A stretch of DNA of 64,000 bases from Streptomyces sp. Y2F8-2 (GCF_014905555.1 NZ_BNGS01000010.1:248001-312000); one strand, 5' to 3'. Counted from the first letter of the stretch, positions 1-8,325 are shown. Notes: generated by a model from the letters alone, not told the origin. Numbers and translations are program-made.

Positions 1-1
1 G

Positions 2-706
2 CTCACCGTCGGCGTGATCGGCGGGCGTGGCGGGGCCGGCGCCTCCACGCTCGCCTGCGCCCTCGCCGTCACCTCCGCGCGTGAGGGCAGGCGCACCCTG
101 CTCGTGGACGCGGATCCGCTGGGCGGCGGACTCGACGTACTCCTCGGCGGGGAGACCACGGAAGGGCTGCGCTGGCCGGCTTTCGCCGCCTCCCGGGGGC
201 GGGTGGGAAGCGGCGCCTTGGAGGAGTCCCTACCCCAGGTGCACGCGCTGCGGGTGCTGAGCTGGGACCGCGGCGACACCGTGGCCGTCCCGCCCCAGGC
301 GGTCCGCGCGGTCCTCGCCGCGGCCCGGCGACGCGGCGGCGCTGTCGTCGTCGATCTCCCGCGCCGTGTCGACGAGGGGGTCGCCGAGGTCCTCGCGCAG
401 CTGGACGTCGGGATCCTGGTGGTCCCCGGAGAACTGCGGGGGGTCGCGGCCGCGCGGCGGGTGGCGTCCGCGGTCGGCATGGTCCTCGGCGATCTGCGGA
501 TCGCGGTACGGGGGCCGTACACGCCCGGACTGGACGACCGGGAGGTGGCGCGACTGCTGGGGCTGCCGCTGGTCGGCGAGGTGCCGTACGAGACACCCCC
601 GGCGGACGGTTCGGTACCGCCCGGGGGAGCGGCGCGGGGGTCGCTCGCCCGGTTCTGCTCGGCCTTCTGGGAGCGGGCGCTGGCCGAGGCGGGTGACCCC
701 GTATGA
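2..706 (+). CDS. CpaE/septum-site-determining-like P-loop protein (5' end outside window)
   Basis: The reading frame is open from base 2, so the N-terminus lies upstream. The visible part resembles the MinD/ParA fold of the actinobacterial CpaE-like protein of the helicase/secretion neighbourhood (the TIGR03815 type, also called Ssd). A glycine-rich loop (GGRGGAGAST) lies at the window edge and is followed by a Walker A'-like DADPLGGGLD. The loop is degenerate: the signature lysine is Arg, and the P-loop lysine before the final Ser-Thr is Ala. ATP hydrolysis is therefore doubtful. By family analogy it would position or regulate the Tad machinery. Its stop overlaps the next start as ATGA (703-706), so translation with tadA is coupled. 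Family fairly sure; function inferred. Confidence 0.85.
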   Translation, partial: LTVGVIGGRGGAGASTLACALAVTSAREGRRTLLVDADPLGGGLDVLLGGETTEGLRWPAFAASRGRVGSGALEESLPQVHALRVLSWDRGDTVAVPPQAVRAVLAAARRRGGAVVVDLPRRVDEGVAEVLAQLDVGILVVPGELRGVAAARRVASAVGMVLGDLRIAVRGPYTPGLDDREVARLLGLPLVGEVPYETPPADGSVPPGGAARGSLARFCSAFWERALAEAGDPV

Positions 707-1959
707 CCACGGGCTGGGGCTCGGCGGCAGGTACGGCGGGGCACGGTGCCGGGGCGGACGCGGGTACCGGTGTGGTGGGGTCCGGCGAGCGGACGCGGCT
801 GCTGGACGGAGTGCGGCAGTGGCTCGCCGAGAGCGGGGCCGAGCCGACCCCCGCGCGCGTGGCGCAGGCGCTGCGCGAACAGGGGCGGGTGCTCGGGGAT
901 GCGGAAGTCCTGGGCGCGGCCCGGCAGTTGCGGTCCGAACTGGTCGGCAGCGGCCCTCTGGAACCGTTGCTCGCAGACCCGTCCGTGACCGACGTCCTGG
1001 TGTCCGCGCCGGACCGGGTGTGGGTGGACCGGGGTGCCGGCCTGGAGCTGACGGAGGTGTCCTTCCAGGACGCGGCGGCCGTACGGCGCCTCGCGCAGCG
1101 GTTGGCCGCCGTGGCCGGCCGGCGGCTCGACGACGCCCGGCCGTGGGTCGACGCCCGCCTGCCGGACGGCACCCGTCTGCACGCGGTGCTGCCGCCGGTC
1201 GCGGTCGGCTCGACATGCCTGTCCCTGCGGGTCGTACGGCCCCGGGCGTTCACCCTCGACGAACTCGTGGCGGCCGGCACGGTGCCGCCGGGCGGGGACC
1301 GGGTGCTGCGGGCGCTGATCGCCTCCCGGCTCTCCTATGTGATCAGTGGCGGAACCGGTTCGGGCAAGACCACGCTTCTGAGCGCGCTCCTGGGCGTGGT
1401 GGGGCCGGCCGAGCGGATCGTGCTCGCCGAGGACTCGGCTGAGCTGCGCCCCGACCACCCGCATGTGGTGCGTCTGGAGGGGCGGCCCGCGAACCAGGAG
1501 GGCGTGGGGCTCGTCGAGCTCCAGGACCTGGTGCGGCAGGCACTGCGCATGAGACCCGACCGGCTCGTCGTCGGTGAGGTGCGCGGGCCCGAGGTGGTGT
1601 CCCTGCTGGCCGCGCTGAACACGGGCCACGAAGGCGGCTGCGGCACGCTCCACGCGAACGCGGCGGCCCAGGTGCCCGCCCGGCTGGAGGCGCTCGGCAC
1701 GGCGGCGGGCCTGGACCGGGCCGCGCTGCACAGCCAGCTGGCGGCCGCGCTGTCGGTGGTCATCCACCTCGTGCGCGACCGGACCGGGCGGCGCCGGATC
1801 GCGGAGGTGCATGTGCTGGAGCGGGACGCGTCCGGGCTCGTGGCGACGGTGCCCGCGCTGCGGTGGGGACCGGAGGCATTCACGCGCGAGCGCGGATGGG
1901 AGCGGCTGCGGGAGCTGCTCAGGGACGGAAGCGGGGGCAGTGAGGTGGAGGTGCTGTGA
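703..1959 (+). CDS. tadA: TadA/CpaF-family secretion ATPase
   Basis: 418 aa, the normal size for a CpaF/TadA ATPase, the hexameric cytoplasmic motor of Flp pilus or Tad secretion. Walker A is GGTGSGKTT with K222. The Walker B region is RLVVGEVRGPE at about 287-297, followed by the His-box stretch GHEGGCGTLHANAA. The N-terminal ~200 residues hold the usual CpaF N-domain (SGPLEPLLADPSVTDVLV). The ATG start overlaps the preceding stop by four bases and the stop overlaps the tadB start (GTGA, 1956-1959), so it lies in a tightly coupled operon. It matches the helicase/secretion-neighbourhood ATPase family (TIGR03819 type). Substrates are presumably the small pilin-like proteins downstream. Confidence 0.95.
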   Translation: MTTGWGSAAGTAGHGAGADAGTGVVGSGERTRLLDGVRQWLAESGAEPTPARVAQALREQGRVLGDAEVLGAARQLRSELVGSGPLEPLLADPSVTDVLVSAPDRVWVDRGAGLELTEVSFQDAAAVRRLAQRLAAVAGRRLDDARPWVDARLPDGTRLHAVLPPVAVGSTCLSLRVVRPRAFTLDELVAAGTVPPGGDRVLRALIASRLSYVISGGTGSGKTTLLSALLGVVGPAERIVLAEDSAELRPDHPHVVRLEGRPANQEGVGLVELQDLVRQALRMRPDRLVVGEVRGPEVVSLLAALNTGHEGGCGTLHANAAAQVPARLEALGTAAGLDRAALHSQLAAALSVVIHLVRDRTGRRRIAEVHVLERDASGLVATVPALRWGPEAFTRERGWERLRELLRDGSGGSEVEVL

Positions 1960-2879
1960 GCGCGGTCGGTCGGATGGCAGTCGGTGGGACGGGCCTCGGG
2001 CAGATGGCGGCCGGAAGTGCGCCGGGGATCGGTCATCTGGCGCTCGGCGTGGGCCTGGTGTGTGCCGGTGCGGCGGCCTGGATGGTGAGCGGCCCCGACA
2101 CGACGGCCCGCCGCGCCCGGTTGCTGTTCGCGGGCGGTGGCGCCGCGGCGCGGGGCGGTCCGCCGCCCTGGGAGCGGTTCCTGCTCCGGGCGCGGCGGTT
2201 GCCCGTGGAGTGGTGGTCGGTGGCGGTGGGCGTGGTGATCGCGCTGCTCGGGACATCTCTTCTGCCCCTGGTGGCCGGAGCCGTGGGTGTGCCGGTGCTG
2301 CGCCGGGTGCGGCGGACGCGGGAGGCGGGGCAGGCACGGGAAGCGCGGGGCGAGGGGGTGATCGCGCTGTGCGGAGCGCTCGCCGGGGAGGTGCGCGCCG
2401 GGCGTCAGCCGGGCGAGGCACTGCTGCGGGCGGTTCGTGACTCCGGCGGGCTCGGCGAGGCCCAGGCGGCGGTGCTGGCGGCTGCGCGGTTCGGTGGGGA
2501 CGTCCCAGGCGCGCTCGCGGACGCGGCACGGCAGCCGGGGGCCGACGGGCTGTCAGGGCTCGCCGCGTGCTGGCGGGTGGCCGTGGACCGGGGCGCGGGA
2601 CTGGCGGCCGGGCTGGACCGGCTGGAAGCGGCACTGCGTGCGGAGCGCGACCAACGAGCCGATCTGCAGGCGCAGTTGGCGGGCGCCCGGTCGACGGCGG
2701 TCCTGCTCGCCGGGCTGCCGGTCCTCGGACTGCTGCTGGGCACCGCGCTCGGCGCACGCCCGCTGCACGTGCTGCTGCACACCGGGGCGGGGCTGGCGTG
2801 CCTGGTGGCCGGTGGCGTGCTGGAGGGGGCGGGGCTGTGGTGGGCGCTGCGGATCGTGCGCGGGGCGGAGGCGGCGTGA
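1956..2879 (+). CDS. tadB: TadB-like type II secretion F-domain membrane protein
   Basis: 307 aa, GTG start inside the tadA stop. Hydrophobic segments lie near the N-terminus, around residues 88-115 and at the C-terminus. They flank a cytoplasmic helical region with the T2SSF-domain features of TadB proteins (CGALAGEVRAGRQPGEALL, followed by an LAACWRVAVDRGAGLAAGLDRLE stretch). It would form the inner-membrane platform on which the TadA ATPase acts. The stop overlaps the tadC start (GTGA, 2876-2879). Sequence identity in this family is low outside the F-domain, so the TadB label rests mainly on gene order and topology. Confidence 0.9.
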   Translation: MSAVGRMAVGGTGLGQMAAGSAPGIGHLALGVGLVCAGAAAWMVSGPDTTARRARLLFAGGGAAARGGPPPWERFLLRARRLPVEWWSVAVGVVIALLGTSLLPLVAGAVGVPVLRRVRRTREAGQAREARGEGVIALCGALAGEVRAGRQPGEALLRAVRDSGGLGEAQAAVLAAARFGGDVPGALADAARQPGADGLSGLAACWRVAVDRGAGLAAGLDRLEAALRAERDQRADLQAQLAGARSTAVLLAGLPVLGLLLGTALGARPLHVLLHTGAGLACLVAGGVLEGAGLWWALRIVRGAEAA

Positions 2880-3703
2880 GCGCGGGCGTTGTCCACAGGC
2901 TGGGGATGTTGTGCGCGGTGCTGGCGCTGTGGTGGCCGGCGCGGACACTCGTCGTCGCGCGGCGGGAGCGGAGAGTGCGGCGGCGAGTGGATGCGGTCCT
3001 GGCGGGTGCGGGTCCGGGTGCGCGTGCGGCGCAGGAGCGGTCGCGCGAGCGGGGGCCGGGTGGAGTGCTGGGTCGGGCCGAGGTGCGGGATGCCGTGCGG
3101 CGGTGGCTGCCGGTCGCCGGGGCGCTGTGTGCCGGCTGGGTGGTGATCGGGGGGTTCGTGGGGCTGGGGGCCGGACTGGTCACCGGGTTCGGCTTGGCGC
3201 GGTGGCGGGCCCGGCAGGAGCGCGACCGCAGCACCGAGGAGTACGACCCTGCCGTGGCCGCCCGTCAGCTCCCGTTGGCCGCCGACCTGCTGGCGGCGTG
3301 CATCGCGGCGGGGGCGAGCCCGGTGTCGGCGGCCCAGGCGGTGGGCGAGGCGTTGGCGGGGCCGGTCGGGGAGCGGCTGGCGCGGGGCGCGGCCGAAGTG
3401 CGGCTCGGGGGCGAACCGGCCGATGCGTGGCAGCGGCTCGCCACGCTCCCCGGCGCGGGAGCACTGGCGCGGCTCCTTGAACGGGCCGGCGATTCCGGTG
3501 CCCCGGCGGCCGCACCGGTCGGGCGCCTCGCGGCTCAGGCGCGGGCCGAGTGGGCCCGAGGGGCGACGGCGCGGGCGCGCCGCGCGGGCGTCCTGGTCAC
3601 CGCCCCGGTGGGGCTGTGCTTCCTGCCCGCGTTCATCGCGGTCGGGGTGCTGCCGGTGGTGATCGGGCTGGCGGGAGGGCTGCTGGGAGGAGGTGGGAGA
3701 TGA
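2876..3703 (+). CDS. tadC: TadC-like type II secretion F-domain membrane protein
   Basis: 275 aa from the GTG at 2876, chosen because it overlaps the tadB stop; the frame stays open further upstream. It is the second T2SSF-type platform protein: an N-terminal membrane segment, a hydrophobic pair around residues 75-105, then the F-domain (LPLAADLLAACIAAGASPVSAA) and a C-terminal hydrophobic hairpin ending in a Gly-rich tail. Two tandem F-domain proteins after a CpaF-type ATPase is the standard Tad arrangement. The 145-bp gap that follows is the only large spacing inside this operon, so the pilin-like gene downstream may have separate translation or its own promoter. Confidence 0.88.
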   Translation: MSAGVVHRLGMLCAVLALWWPARTLVVARRERRVRRRVDAVLAGAGPGARAAQERSRERGPGGVLGRAEVRDAVRRWLPVAGALCAGWVVIGGFVGLGAGLVTGFGLARWRARQERDRSTEEYDPAVAARQLPLAADLLAACIAAGASPVSAAQAVGEALAGPVGERLARGAAEVRLGGEPADAWQRLATLPGAGALARLLERAGDSGAPAAAPVGRLAAQARAEWARGATARARRAGVLVTAPVGLCFLPAFIAVGVLPVVIGLAGGLLGGGGR

Positions 3704-3734
3704 GGGTGCATGACATCCGGTGACGGCTGACCGA

Positions 3735-3760
3735 CCGGACGGACGGACCGGACGGACGGA
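3735..3760. repeat. Two 13-bp tandem copies ahead of pilin-like gene
   Basis: CCGGACGGACGGA occurs twice head to tail, followed by a further CCGG, in the 145-bp gap between tadC and the pilin-like gene. It is built from a CGGA tetranucleotide and probably arose by slippage. No hairpin or promoter consensus is evident. Confidence 0.75.
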
Positions 3761-3848
3761 CCGGAGAAAGGCCGCGGCCGGACAGAGAACGACCGGCAAA
3801 CGGCCACGTGAACGACCAGACGACAACGAGAACCTCACGGGGGTTGAT

Positions 3849-4067
3849 ATGAGCAAGGCGGTACGAGTACGAGCCCGGGTGCGCGCGCTGGTGCGCCGGC
3901 TGCGGGCGGTGGTGCGCAAGGACGCGGGCATGGTCACGTCCGAGTACGCGGTGGGGATCATCGCCGCGGTGGCCTTCGCGGCGGTCCTCTACAAGGTGCT
4001 GACGAGCGGGCAGGTCAGCGCGGAACTGCAGGCGATCGTGAAACGCGCGCTCAGTGTCCGGATGTGA
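3849..4067 (+). CDS. DUF4244 Flp-pilin-like small membrane protein
   Basis: 72 aa from the ATG at 3849, preceded by an A/G-rich stretch; upstream in-frame codons look non-coding. An Arg-rich N-terminus (RVRARVRALVRRLRAVVRK) precedes GMVTSEYAVGIIAAVAFAAVL, a hydrophobic helix. G|MVTSE fits the class III prepilin rule (Gly at -1, Glu at +5), as in Flp pilins. The likely role is the major secreted or assembled pilin-like subunit of the Tad locus. No prepilin peptidase (TadV) gene is seen nearby, so processing would need an enzyme encoded elsewhere. Family name DUF4244 is my recognition; the pilin role is inferred. Confidence 0.85.
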   Translation: MSKAVRVRARVRALVRRLRAVVRKDAGMVTSEYAVGIIAAVAFAAVLYKVLTSGQVSAELQAIVKRALSVRM

Positions 4068-4446
4068 CGGCGTGAGGGCCCGCCCGGGAGCGGGCCGGGG
4101 CCGGGACCAGGGCTTCGTGACGGCCGAGACCGCGGTCGTGCTGCCCGCTCTGGTGCTCTTCGCGATGGCCCTCGTCTGGGCCTTGTCGGCCGCGTCCGCG
4201 CAGATCCGGTGCGTGGACGCGGCCCGCGCGGGGGCCCGGGCGGCGGCTCGGCAGGAGCCGCCGGGCGTGGTGCGGGAGACGACCCGGCAGGCGGCTCCGG
4301 ACGGCGCGAGGATCACGGTGAGCCGACAGGGCGATCTGGTACGCGTCCTGGTCGTGGCGCATCCCCCGGGCCCCGATGTGTTCCCTCTCGAACTGCGTCA
4401 CGAAGCGGTGGCGTTGGCGGAGGAGACGGTGGGGGTGAAGCAGTGA
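4054..4446 (+). CDS. tadE: TadE-family pseudopilin
   Basis: About 130 aa. Two GTG starts are possible: 4054, overlapping the previous gene, or 4072, five bases after it. Neither has a clear Shine-Dalgarno sequence. After a short basic lead comes GFVTAETAVVLPALVLFAMA, the TadE signature: a Gly before F-V-T-A-E (Glu at +5) followed by one hydrophobic helix. The rest is a small extracytoplasmic domain. TadE proteins are minor pseudopilins needed for Flp pilus assembly. The stop overlaps the next GTG (GTGA at 4443-4446). Confidence 0.87.
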   Translation: MSGCDGVRARPGAGRGRDQGFVTAETAVVLPALVLFAMALVWALSAASAQIRCVDAARAGARAAARQEPPGVVRETTRQAAPDGARITVSRQGDLVRVLVVAHPPGPDVFPLELRHEAVALAEETVGVKQ

Positions 4447-4898
4447 GGGGGCGTGAACCGGTCGCCGTACGGAGGCTCTTGGAGGCCCTCCATGCCCGTG
4501 CGGCGGCTGCTGGTTCGGATCGCGGCACCACCACCGTCTGGGTCGTGTGCCTGCTCGGCGCGATGTGTGCCGTGTTCGGCGTCCTGCTGGCCCAGGGCGA
4601 GGTCGTGCTGGCCCGGCACCGTGCGGCCGGTGCGGCCGACCTCGCCGCACTCGCGGCCGCGGACCACTGGATGGACGGAGGCGGCAAGGCGTGCGCCACG
4701 GCGGCCCGGGTGGCCCGGGCCCAGGGAAGCAGGCTCGTGCGGTGCGCCCTCGTGGGGGCGGTCTCCGACGTCACGGCGGCGTCGGCCGCGGGGCCGTTCA
4801 CCACCGAGGTCAGGGCGAGGGCTGGGCCGGCGGAGCCGAGGGCGCCGCAGCCGGACCGCTCGCCGCCTCCTCGGGCGCCCCGCGCAGCAGCACCGTGA
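4443..4898 (+). CDS. TadE-like protein of the helicase/secretion neighbourhood
   Basis: 151 aa from the GTG at 4443 that overlaps the tadE stop. One N-terminal hydrophobic helix (TTTVWVVCLLGAMCAVFGVL) is followed by QGEVVLARHRAAGAADLAAL, typical of the TIGR03816-type TadE-like family found beside DECH helicases. Unlike the two preceding peptides, it has no Glu at +5 after the candidate Gly (G-T-T-T-V-W), so standard prepilin processing is not expected. A pair of cysteines in the exported part (KACATA...LVRCALV) could form a disulfide. The Pro/Arg-rich C-terminus overlaps the end of the convergent helicase gene by 89 bp. Confidence 0.85.
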   Translation: MRGREPVAVRRLLEALHARAAAAGSDRGTTTVWVVCLLGAMCAVFGVLLAQGEVVLARHRAAGAADLAALAAADHWMDGGGKACATAARVARAQGSRLVRCALVGAVSDVTAASAAGPFTTEVRARAGPAEPRAPQPDRSPPPRAPRAAAP

Positions 4899-7317
4899 GG
4901 AGGCGTACGGCACCCCTCTTGTGCAGCGGATCGTTGCCGTTGCCGCACTTGGGGGACTGGATGCAGGAGGGGCAGCCCGCCTCGCACTCGCAGGACGCGA
5001 TGGCCTGACGGGTGGCGGACAGCCAGGCGCGGGCCGTGTGGAAGGCGCGCTCGGCGAAGCCCGCGCCGCCCGGGTGGCCGTCGTACACGAAGACCGTGGG
5101 CAGGAGCGTGTCCGGGTGCAGCGGCACCGAAACGCCTCCGATGTCCCAGCGGTCGCAGGTGGCGAAGAGCGGAAGCATGCCGATCGAGGCGTGTTCGGCC
5201 GCGTGCAGCGCGCCGCCGAGGATCTCCGGGCCGATCCGGGCCTGGTCCAGCTGGTCCTCGGTGACCGTCCACCACACGGCGCGGGTGCGCAGCGTGCGAG
5301 GAGGGAGGTCGAGTTTCGTCTCGCCCAGCACCTCACCGGTGATGACACGCCGACGCAGAAAGGAGACGACCTGGTTGGTGACCTCGACGGAGCCGTAGCA
5401 CAGCCGCCCCTCGCCCCAGGGGATCTCCACGTCCGTCTCCAGGACGGAGATGGAGGTCGTGTCGCGGGCGACCGTCGTGTACGGCGGGTTGGCCTCCTCG
5501 ACCAGGGCGACGGAGTCCTCCAGGTCGAGCGACCGCACCAGGTACGTACGGCCCTGGTGCAGATGGACCGCGCCCTCGTGGACCGTCGTGTGGGCGGCGC
5601 CCGAGTCGACCGTGCCGAGCAGCCGACCGGTGCCGGCCTCGACGACCTGGACCGGGCGCCCGCCCGCCCCGCGGATGTCCGTGAGGTCGGCGGCCCGCTC
5701 CCGGCGCGTCCAGTGCCAGGTCTTCGTGCGGCGGCGCAGCAGCTTCGCGGCCTCCAGCTGCGGCAGCACGTCCACGCACGCGGGACCGAACAGTTCCAGG
5801 TCTTCCTCCGTCAGCGGCAGCTCGGCCGCCGCCGCGCACAGGTGCGGCGCGAGGACGTAGGGGTTGTCCGGGTCGAGGACCGTGGACTCCACCGGCTGGT
5901 CGAAGAGGGCCTCGGGATGGTGGACGAGGAACGTGTCCAGAGGGTCGTCACGGGCGACCAGCACCGCGAGGGCCCCCTGCCCGGCACGGCCCGCGCGCCC
6001 CGCCTGCTGCCACAGCGACGCGCGTGTCCCCGGGTACCCGGCGATCAGCACGGCGTCGAGCCCGGACACGTCCACGCCGAGCTCCAGGGCGGTCGTCGCG
6101 GCGAGGCCGAGGAGTTCCCCGGAGTGGAGGGCCCGCTCCAGGGCGCGGCGCTCCTCGGGAAGGTAACCGCCGCGGTAGGCGGCCACGCGGCGGGCCAGGG
6201 AGCGGTCGACCTCCGCCAGGCGCTCCTGGGCGATCACGGAGATCAGCTCGGCGCCGCGGCGGGAGCGGACGAAGGCGACCGAGCGCACGCCCTGCACGGT
6301 CAGGTCGGTCAGCAGGTCGGCGGTCTCGGCGGTGGCCGTGCGCCGGACGGGCGCGCCCCGCTCTCCGTGCAGCTCGGTGAGCGGCGGCTCCCACAGGGCG
6401 AAGACCAGCTCGCCACGCGGGGAGGCGTCGTCCGCGACCTCGACGACCGGCAGGCCGGTGAGGCGGCGGGCGGCCACCGAGGGCTCGGCGGCGGTCGCGG
6501 AGGCCAGCAGGAAGACGGGTGAGGCGCCGTAGCGGGCGCACAGGCGGCGCAGCCGGCGCAGCACCTGGGCGACGTGGGAGCCGAAGACGCCGCGGTAGGT
6601 GTGGCACTCGTCGATGACGACGTACTTCAGGGCGCGCAGGAAGGAGGACCAGCGCGGATGGGAGGGCAATATGCCGCGATGCAACATGTCGGGGTTGGTG
6701 AGGACGTAGTTGGCGTACTGGCGTACCCATTCCCGTTCCTCGGGCGGCGTGTCGCCGTCGTAGACCGCTGCGCGGATCGCCGTGCCGAGAGGATGTGAAA
6801 GTTCCTTCACCGATCGACACTGATCCGCCGCGAGGGCCTTGGTGGGGGCGAGGTACAGGGCGGTCGCGCCCCGGCCGTTCGGAGCCTCGGCGCCGTCCAG
6901 CAGCCGCGACAGCACCGGGACCAGGTAGGCGAGCGACTTACCCGACGCGGTGCCCGTGGCGACGACCACCGAGTCGCCGTCCAGGGCGTGCTCGGCGGCG
7001 AGCGCCTGGTGGGCCCAGGGGTGCTCGATGCCCGCGCGGCGCACGGCGGCGACGACCTCGGCACGGATCCGGTCCGGCCAGACGGCATGGCGACCCTCTC
7101 GCGGGGGCAAGTGCTCCGTATGAGTGATGCGCGCAGCTCGGCTCGGACCCGAGGCGAGCCGGTCCAGCACCGTGCCCGGCGAGAGGCGGGACACGGGGCT
7201 CGTCGTGGGTCGATCGGATCGGTGATTCTTGGCCATCGGCACCGAGTGTGTCACTGGCGTGACGGACAATGGGTCCAAGGCGTCGTACACGCCTGCCGGT
7301 AAGTGATTGAATGCCAT
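4810..7317 (-). CDS. DECH-box helicase with C-terminal DUF1998 Cys cluster (MrfA/SftH-like)
   Basis: 835 aa from the ATG at 7315-7317. An internal ATG at 7236 (MAKNHRS) is a plausible alternative. It is a superfamily 2 helicase: P-loop TGTASGKS at 121-128, DECH box at 236-239, SATAA motif III, then a RecA2 domain with GRAGRAGQ. The C-terminus carries five cysteines (776, 778, 782, 785, 791) of the DUF1998 metal-binding region, as in Bacillus MrfA (mitomycin repair) and mycobacterial SftH. It is the helicase that names the helicase/secretion neighbourhood (TIGR03817 type). A DNA-repair role is inferred from homologues; a link to the Tad genes is unknown. It is divergent from bldG. Confidence 0.93.
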   Translation of the reverse strand: MAFNHLPAGVYDALDPLSVTPVTHSVPMAKNHRSDRPTTSPVSRLSPGTVLDRLASGPSRAARITHTEHLPPREGRHAVWPDRIRAEVVAAVRRAGIEHPWAHQALAAEHALDGDSVVVATGTASGKSLAYLVPVLSRLLDGAEAPNGRGATALYLAPTKALAADQCRSVKELSHPLGTAIRAAVYDGDTPPEEREWVRQYANYVLTNPDMLHRGILPSHPRWSSFLRALKYVVIDECHTYRGVFGSHVAQVLRRLRRLCARYGASPVFLLASATAAEPSVAARRLTGLPVVEVADDASPRGELVFALWEPPLTELHGERGAPVRRTATAETADLLTDLTVQGVRSVAFVRSRRGAELISVIAQERLAEVDRSLARRVAAYRGGYLPEERRALERALHSGELLGLAATTALELGVDVSGLDAVLIAGYPGTRASLWQQAGRAGRAGQGALAVLVARDDPLDTFLVHHPEALFDQPVESTVLDPDNPYVLAPHLCAAAAELPLTEEDLELFGPACVDVLPQLEAAKLLRRRTKTWHWTRRERAADLTDIRGAGGRPVQVVEAGTGRLLGTVDSGAAHTTVHEGAVHLHQGRTYLVRSLDLEDSVALVEEANPPYTTVARDTTSISVLETDVEIPWGEGRLCYGSVEVTNQVVSFLRRRVITGEVLGETKLDLPPRTLRTRAVWWTVTEDQLDQARIGPEILGGALHAAEHASIGMLPLFATCDRWDIGGVSVPLHPDTLLPTVFVYDGHPGGAGFAERAFHTARAWLSATRQAIASCECEAGCPSCIQSPKCGNGNDPLHKRGAVRLLTVLLRGAPEEAASGPAAAPSAPPAQPSP

Positions 7318-7397
7318 CGCGGCTGGCGAACCGTCCCGGGGGCTGAAGCCGAGGTGCCCGAGGGGCGACCGCTCGATAGCAAGGTGCTGGAGGATCC

Positions 7398-7739
7398 GTG
7401 GACCTGTCCCTGTCGACCCGTACCGTCGGCGATCGTACGGTCGTCGAGGTCGGTGGCGAAATCGACGTATATACCGCGCCCAAGCTGCGCGAGCAGCTGG
7501 TCGAGCTGGTGAACGACGGGAATTTCCACCTCGTCGTCGACATGGAGGGCGTGGACTTCCTCGACTCCACCGGGCTCGGCGTGCTGGTAGGCGGCTTGAA
7601 GCGTGTTCGAGCCCATGAGGGCTCCCTGCGCCTGGTGTGCAACCAGGAGCGCATTCTCAAGATCTTCCGCATCACCGGCCTCACCAAGGTGTTCCCGATT
7701 CACACCTCGGTCGAGGAAGCGGTGTCGGCCACCGACTGA
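7398..7739 (+). CDS. bldG: Anti-sigma factor antagonist BldG
   Basis: 113 aa STAS-domain protein, GTG start with GGAGG at 7389-7393. The sequence is almost identical to S. coelicolor BldG, which is required for aerial hyphae and antibiotic production. The phosphorylatable serine is Ser57 in the D-S-T motif (FLDSTGLGVLVGG). When dephosphorylated it would bind anti-sigma partners and free their sigma factors. The next gene, 106 bp downstream, encodes a GHKL-type anti-sigma kinase, the co-transcribed partner in known species. Placement beside the helicase and upstream of hppA matches the conserved Streptomyces order. Confidence 0.98.
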   Translation: MDLSLSTRTVGDRTVVEVGGEIDVYTAPKLREQLVELVNDGNFHLVVDMEGVDFLDSTGLGVLVGGLKRVRAHEGSLRLVCNQERILKIFRITGLTKVFPIHTSVEEAVSATD

Positions 7740-7845
7740 CCCCGCTTCCGGGCCGTGGTGCCCGGACGGCAGAAGCAAGAGCGGGGGGTGCGGGCCAGTA
7801 CGGCCCGGCCCCCCGACCGCACGCCCGAAGTTCTGAGGGGGATGC

Positions 7846-8289
7846 ATGGCCACCGTTGAACTCCGCTTCAGCGCGCTGCCCGAACACGTCAGGACCGCCC
7901 GGCTCGTGGCGGCGGCGGTGGCGCGCCGGGCCGGGGTGGAGGAGGCCGCACTCGACGAGGTCAGGCTCGCCGTCGGGGAGGCCTGCTCCCGGGCCGTCGG
8001 ACTGCACCAGAGCAACGGCATCTCGGCGCCGGTGCGAGTGCTGCTGACCGAGGAGGAGAAACAGTTCTCCATCGAGGTCGGCGACGAGGCGCCGCACATC
8101 GTGCCCGGGGACGACCCGGCGGGTGCCGACGCGGTCGAGGTGGAGGCGGAGGCCGAGGAGGACGAGATGGGCCTCGCGGTCATCAGTGGCCTCGTCGACG
8201 ACGTGGAGGTCACCACCGGGGAGAACGGCGGAATGATCAGAATGAGCTGGCCGACCACGCCGCCCGGCGCCGTCGCGTTCCCCGCCTGA
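7846..8289 (+). CDS. Anti-sigma factor, HATPase_c_2 kinase (BldG partner)
   Basis: 147 aa, ATG with GAGGGGG just upstream. N-box-like LDEVRLAVGEACSRAV at about 40-55 and a C-terminal MGLAVISGLVDDVEV correspond to the ATP-binding Bergerat fold of SpoIIAB/RsbW-type anti-sigma factors. An acidic insertion (VEVEAEAEEDE) separates the two motifs. Position immediately after bldG suggests it phosphorylates BldG Ser57 and may sequester a sigma factor. It is the homologue of the gene next to bldG in S. coelicolor. Followed by a strong intrinsic terminator. Confidence 0.93.
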   Translation: MATVELRFSALPEHVRTARLVAAAVARRAGVEEAALDEVRLAVGEACSRAVGLHQSNGISAPVRVLLTEEEKQFSIEVGDEAPHIVPGDDPAGADAVEVEAEAEEDEMGLAVISGLVDDVEVTTGENGGMIRMSWPTTPPGAVAFPA

Positions 8290-8325
8290 CGGCACGTTTC
8301 TCCTTCAAGCTCGAAGACTTCTCCG

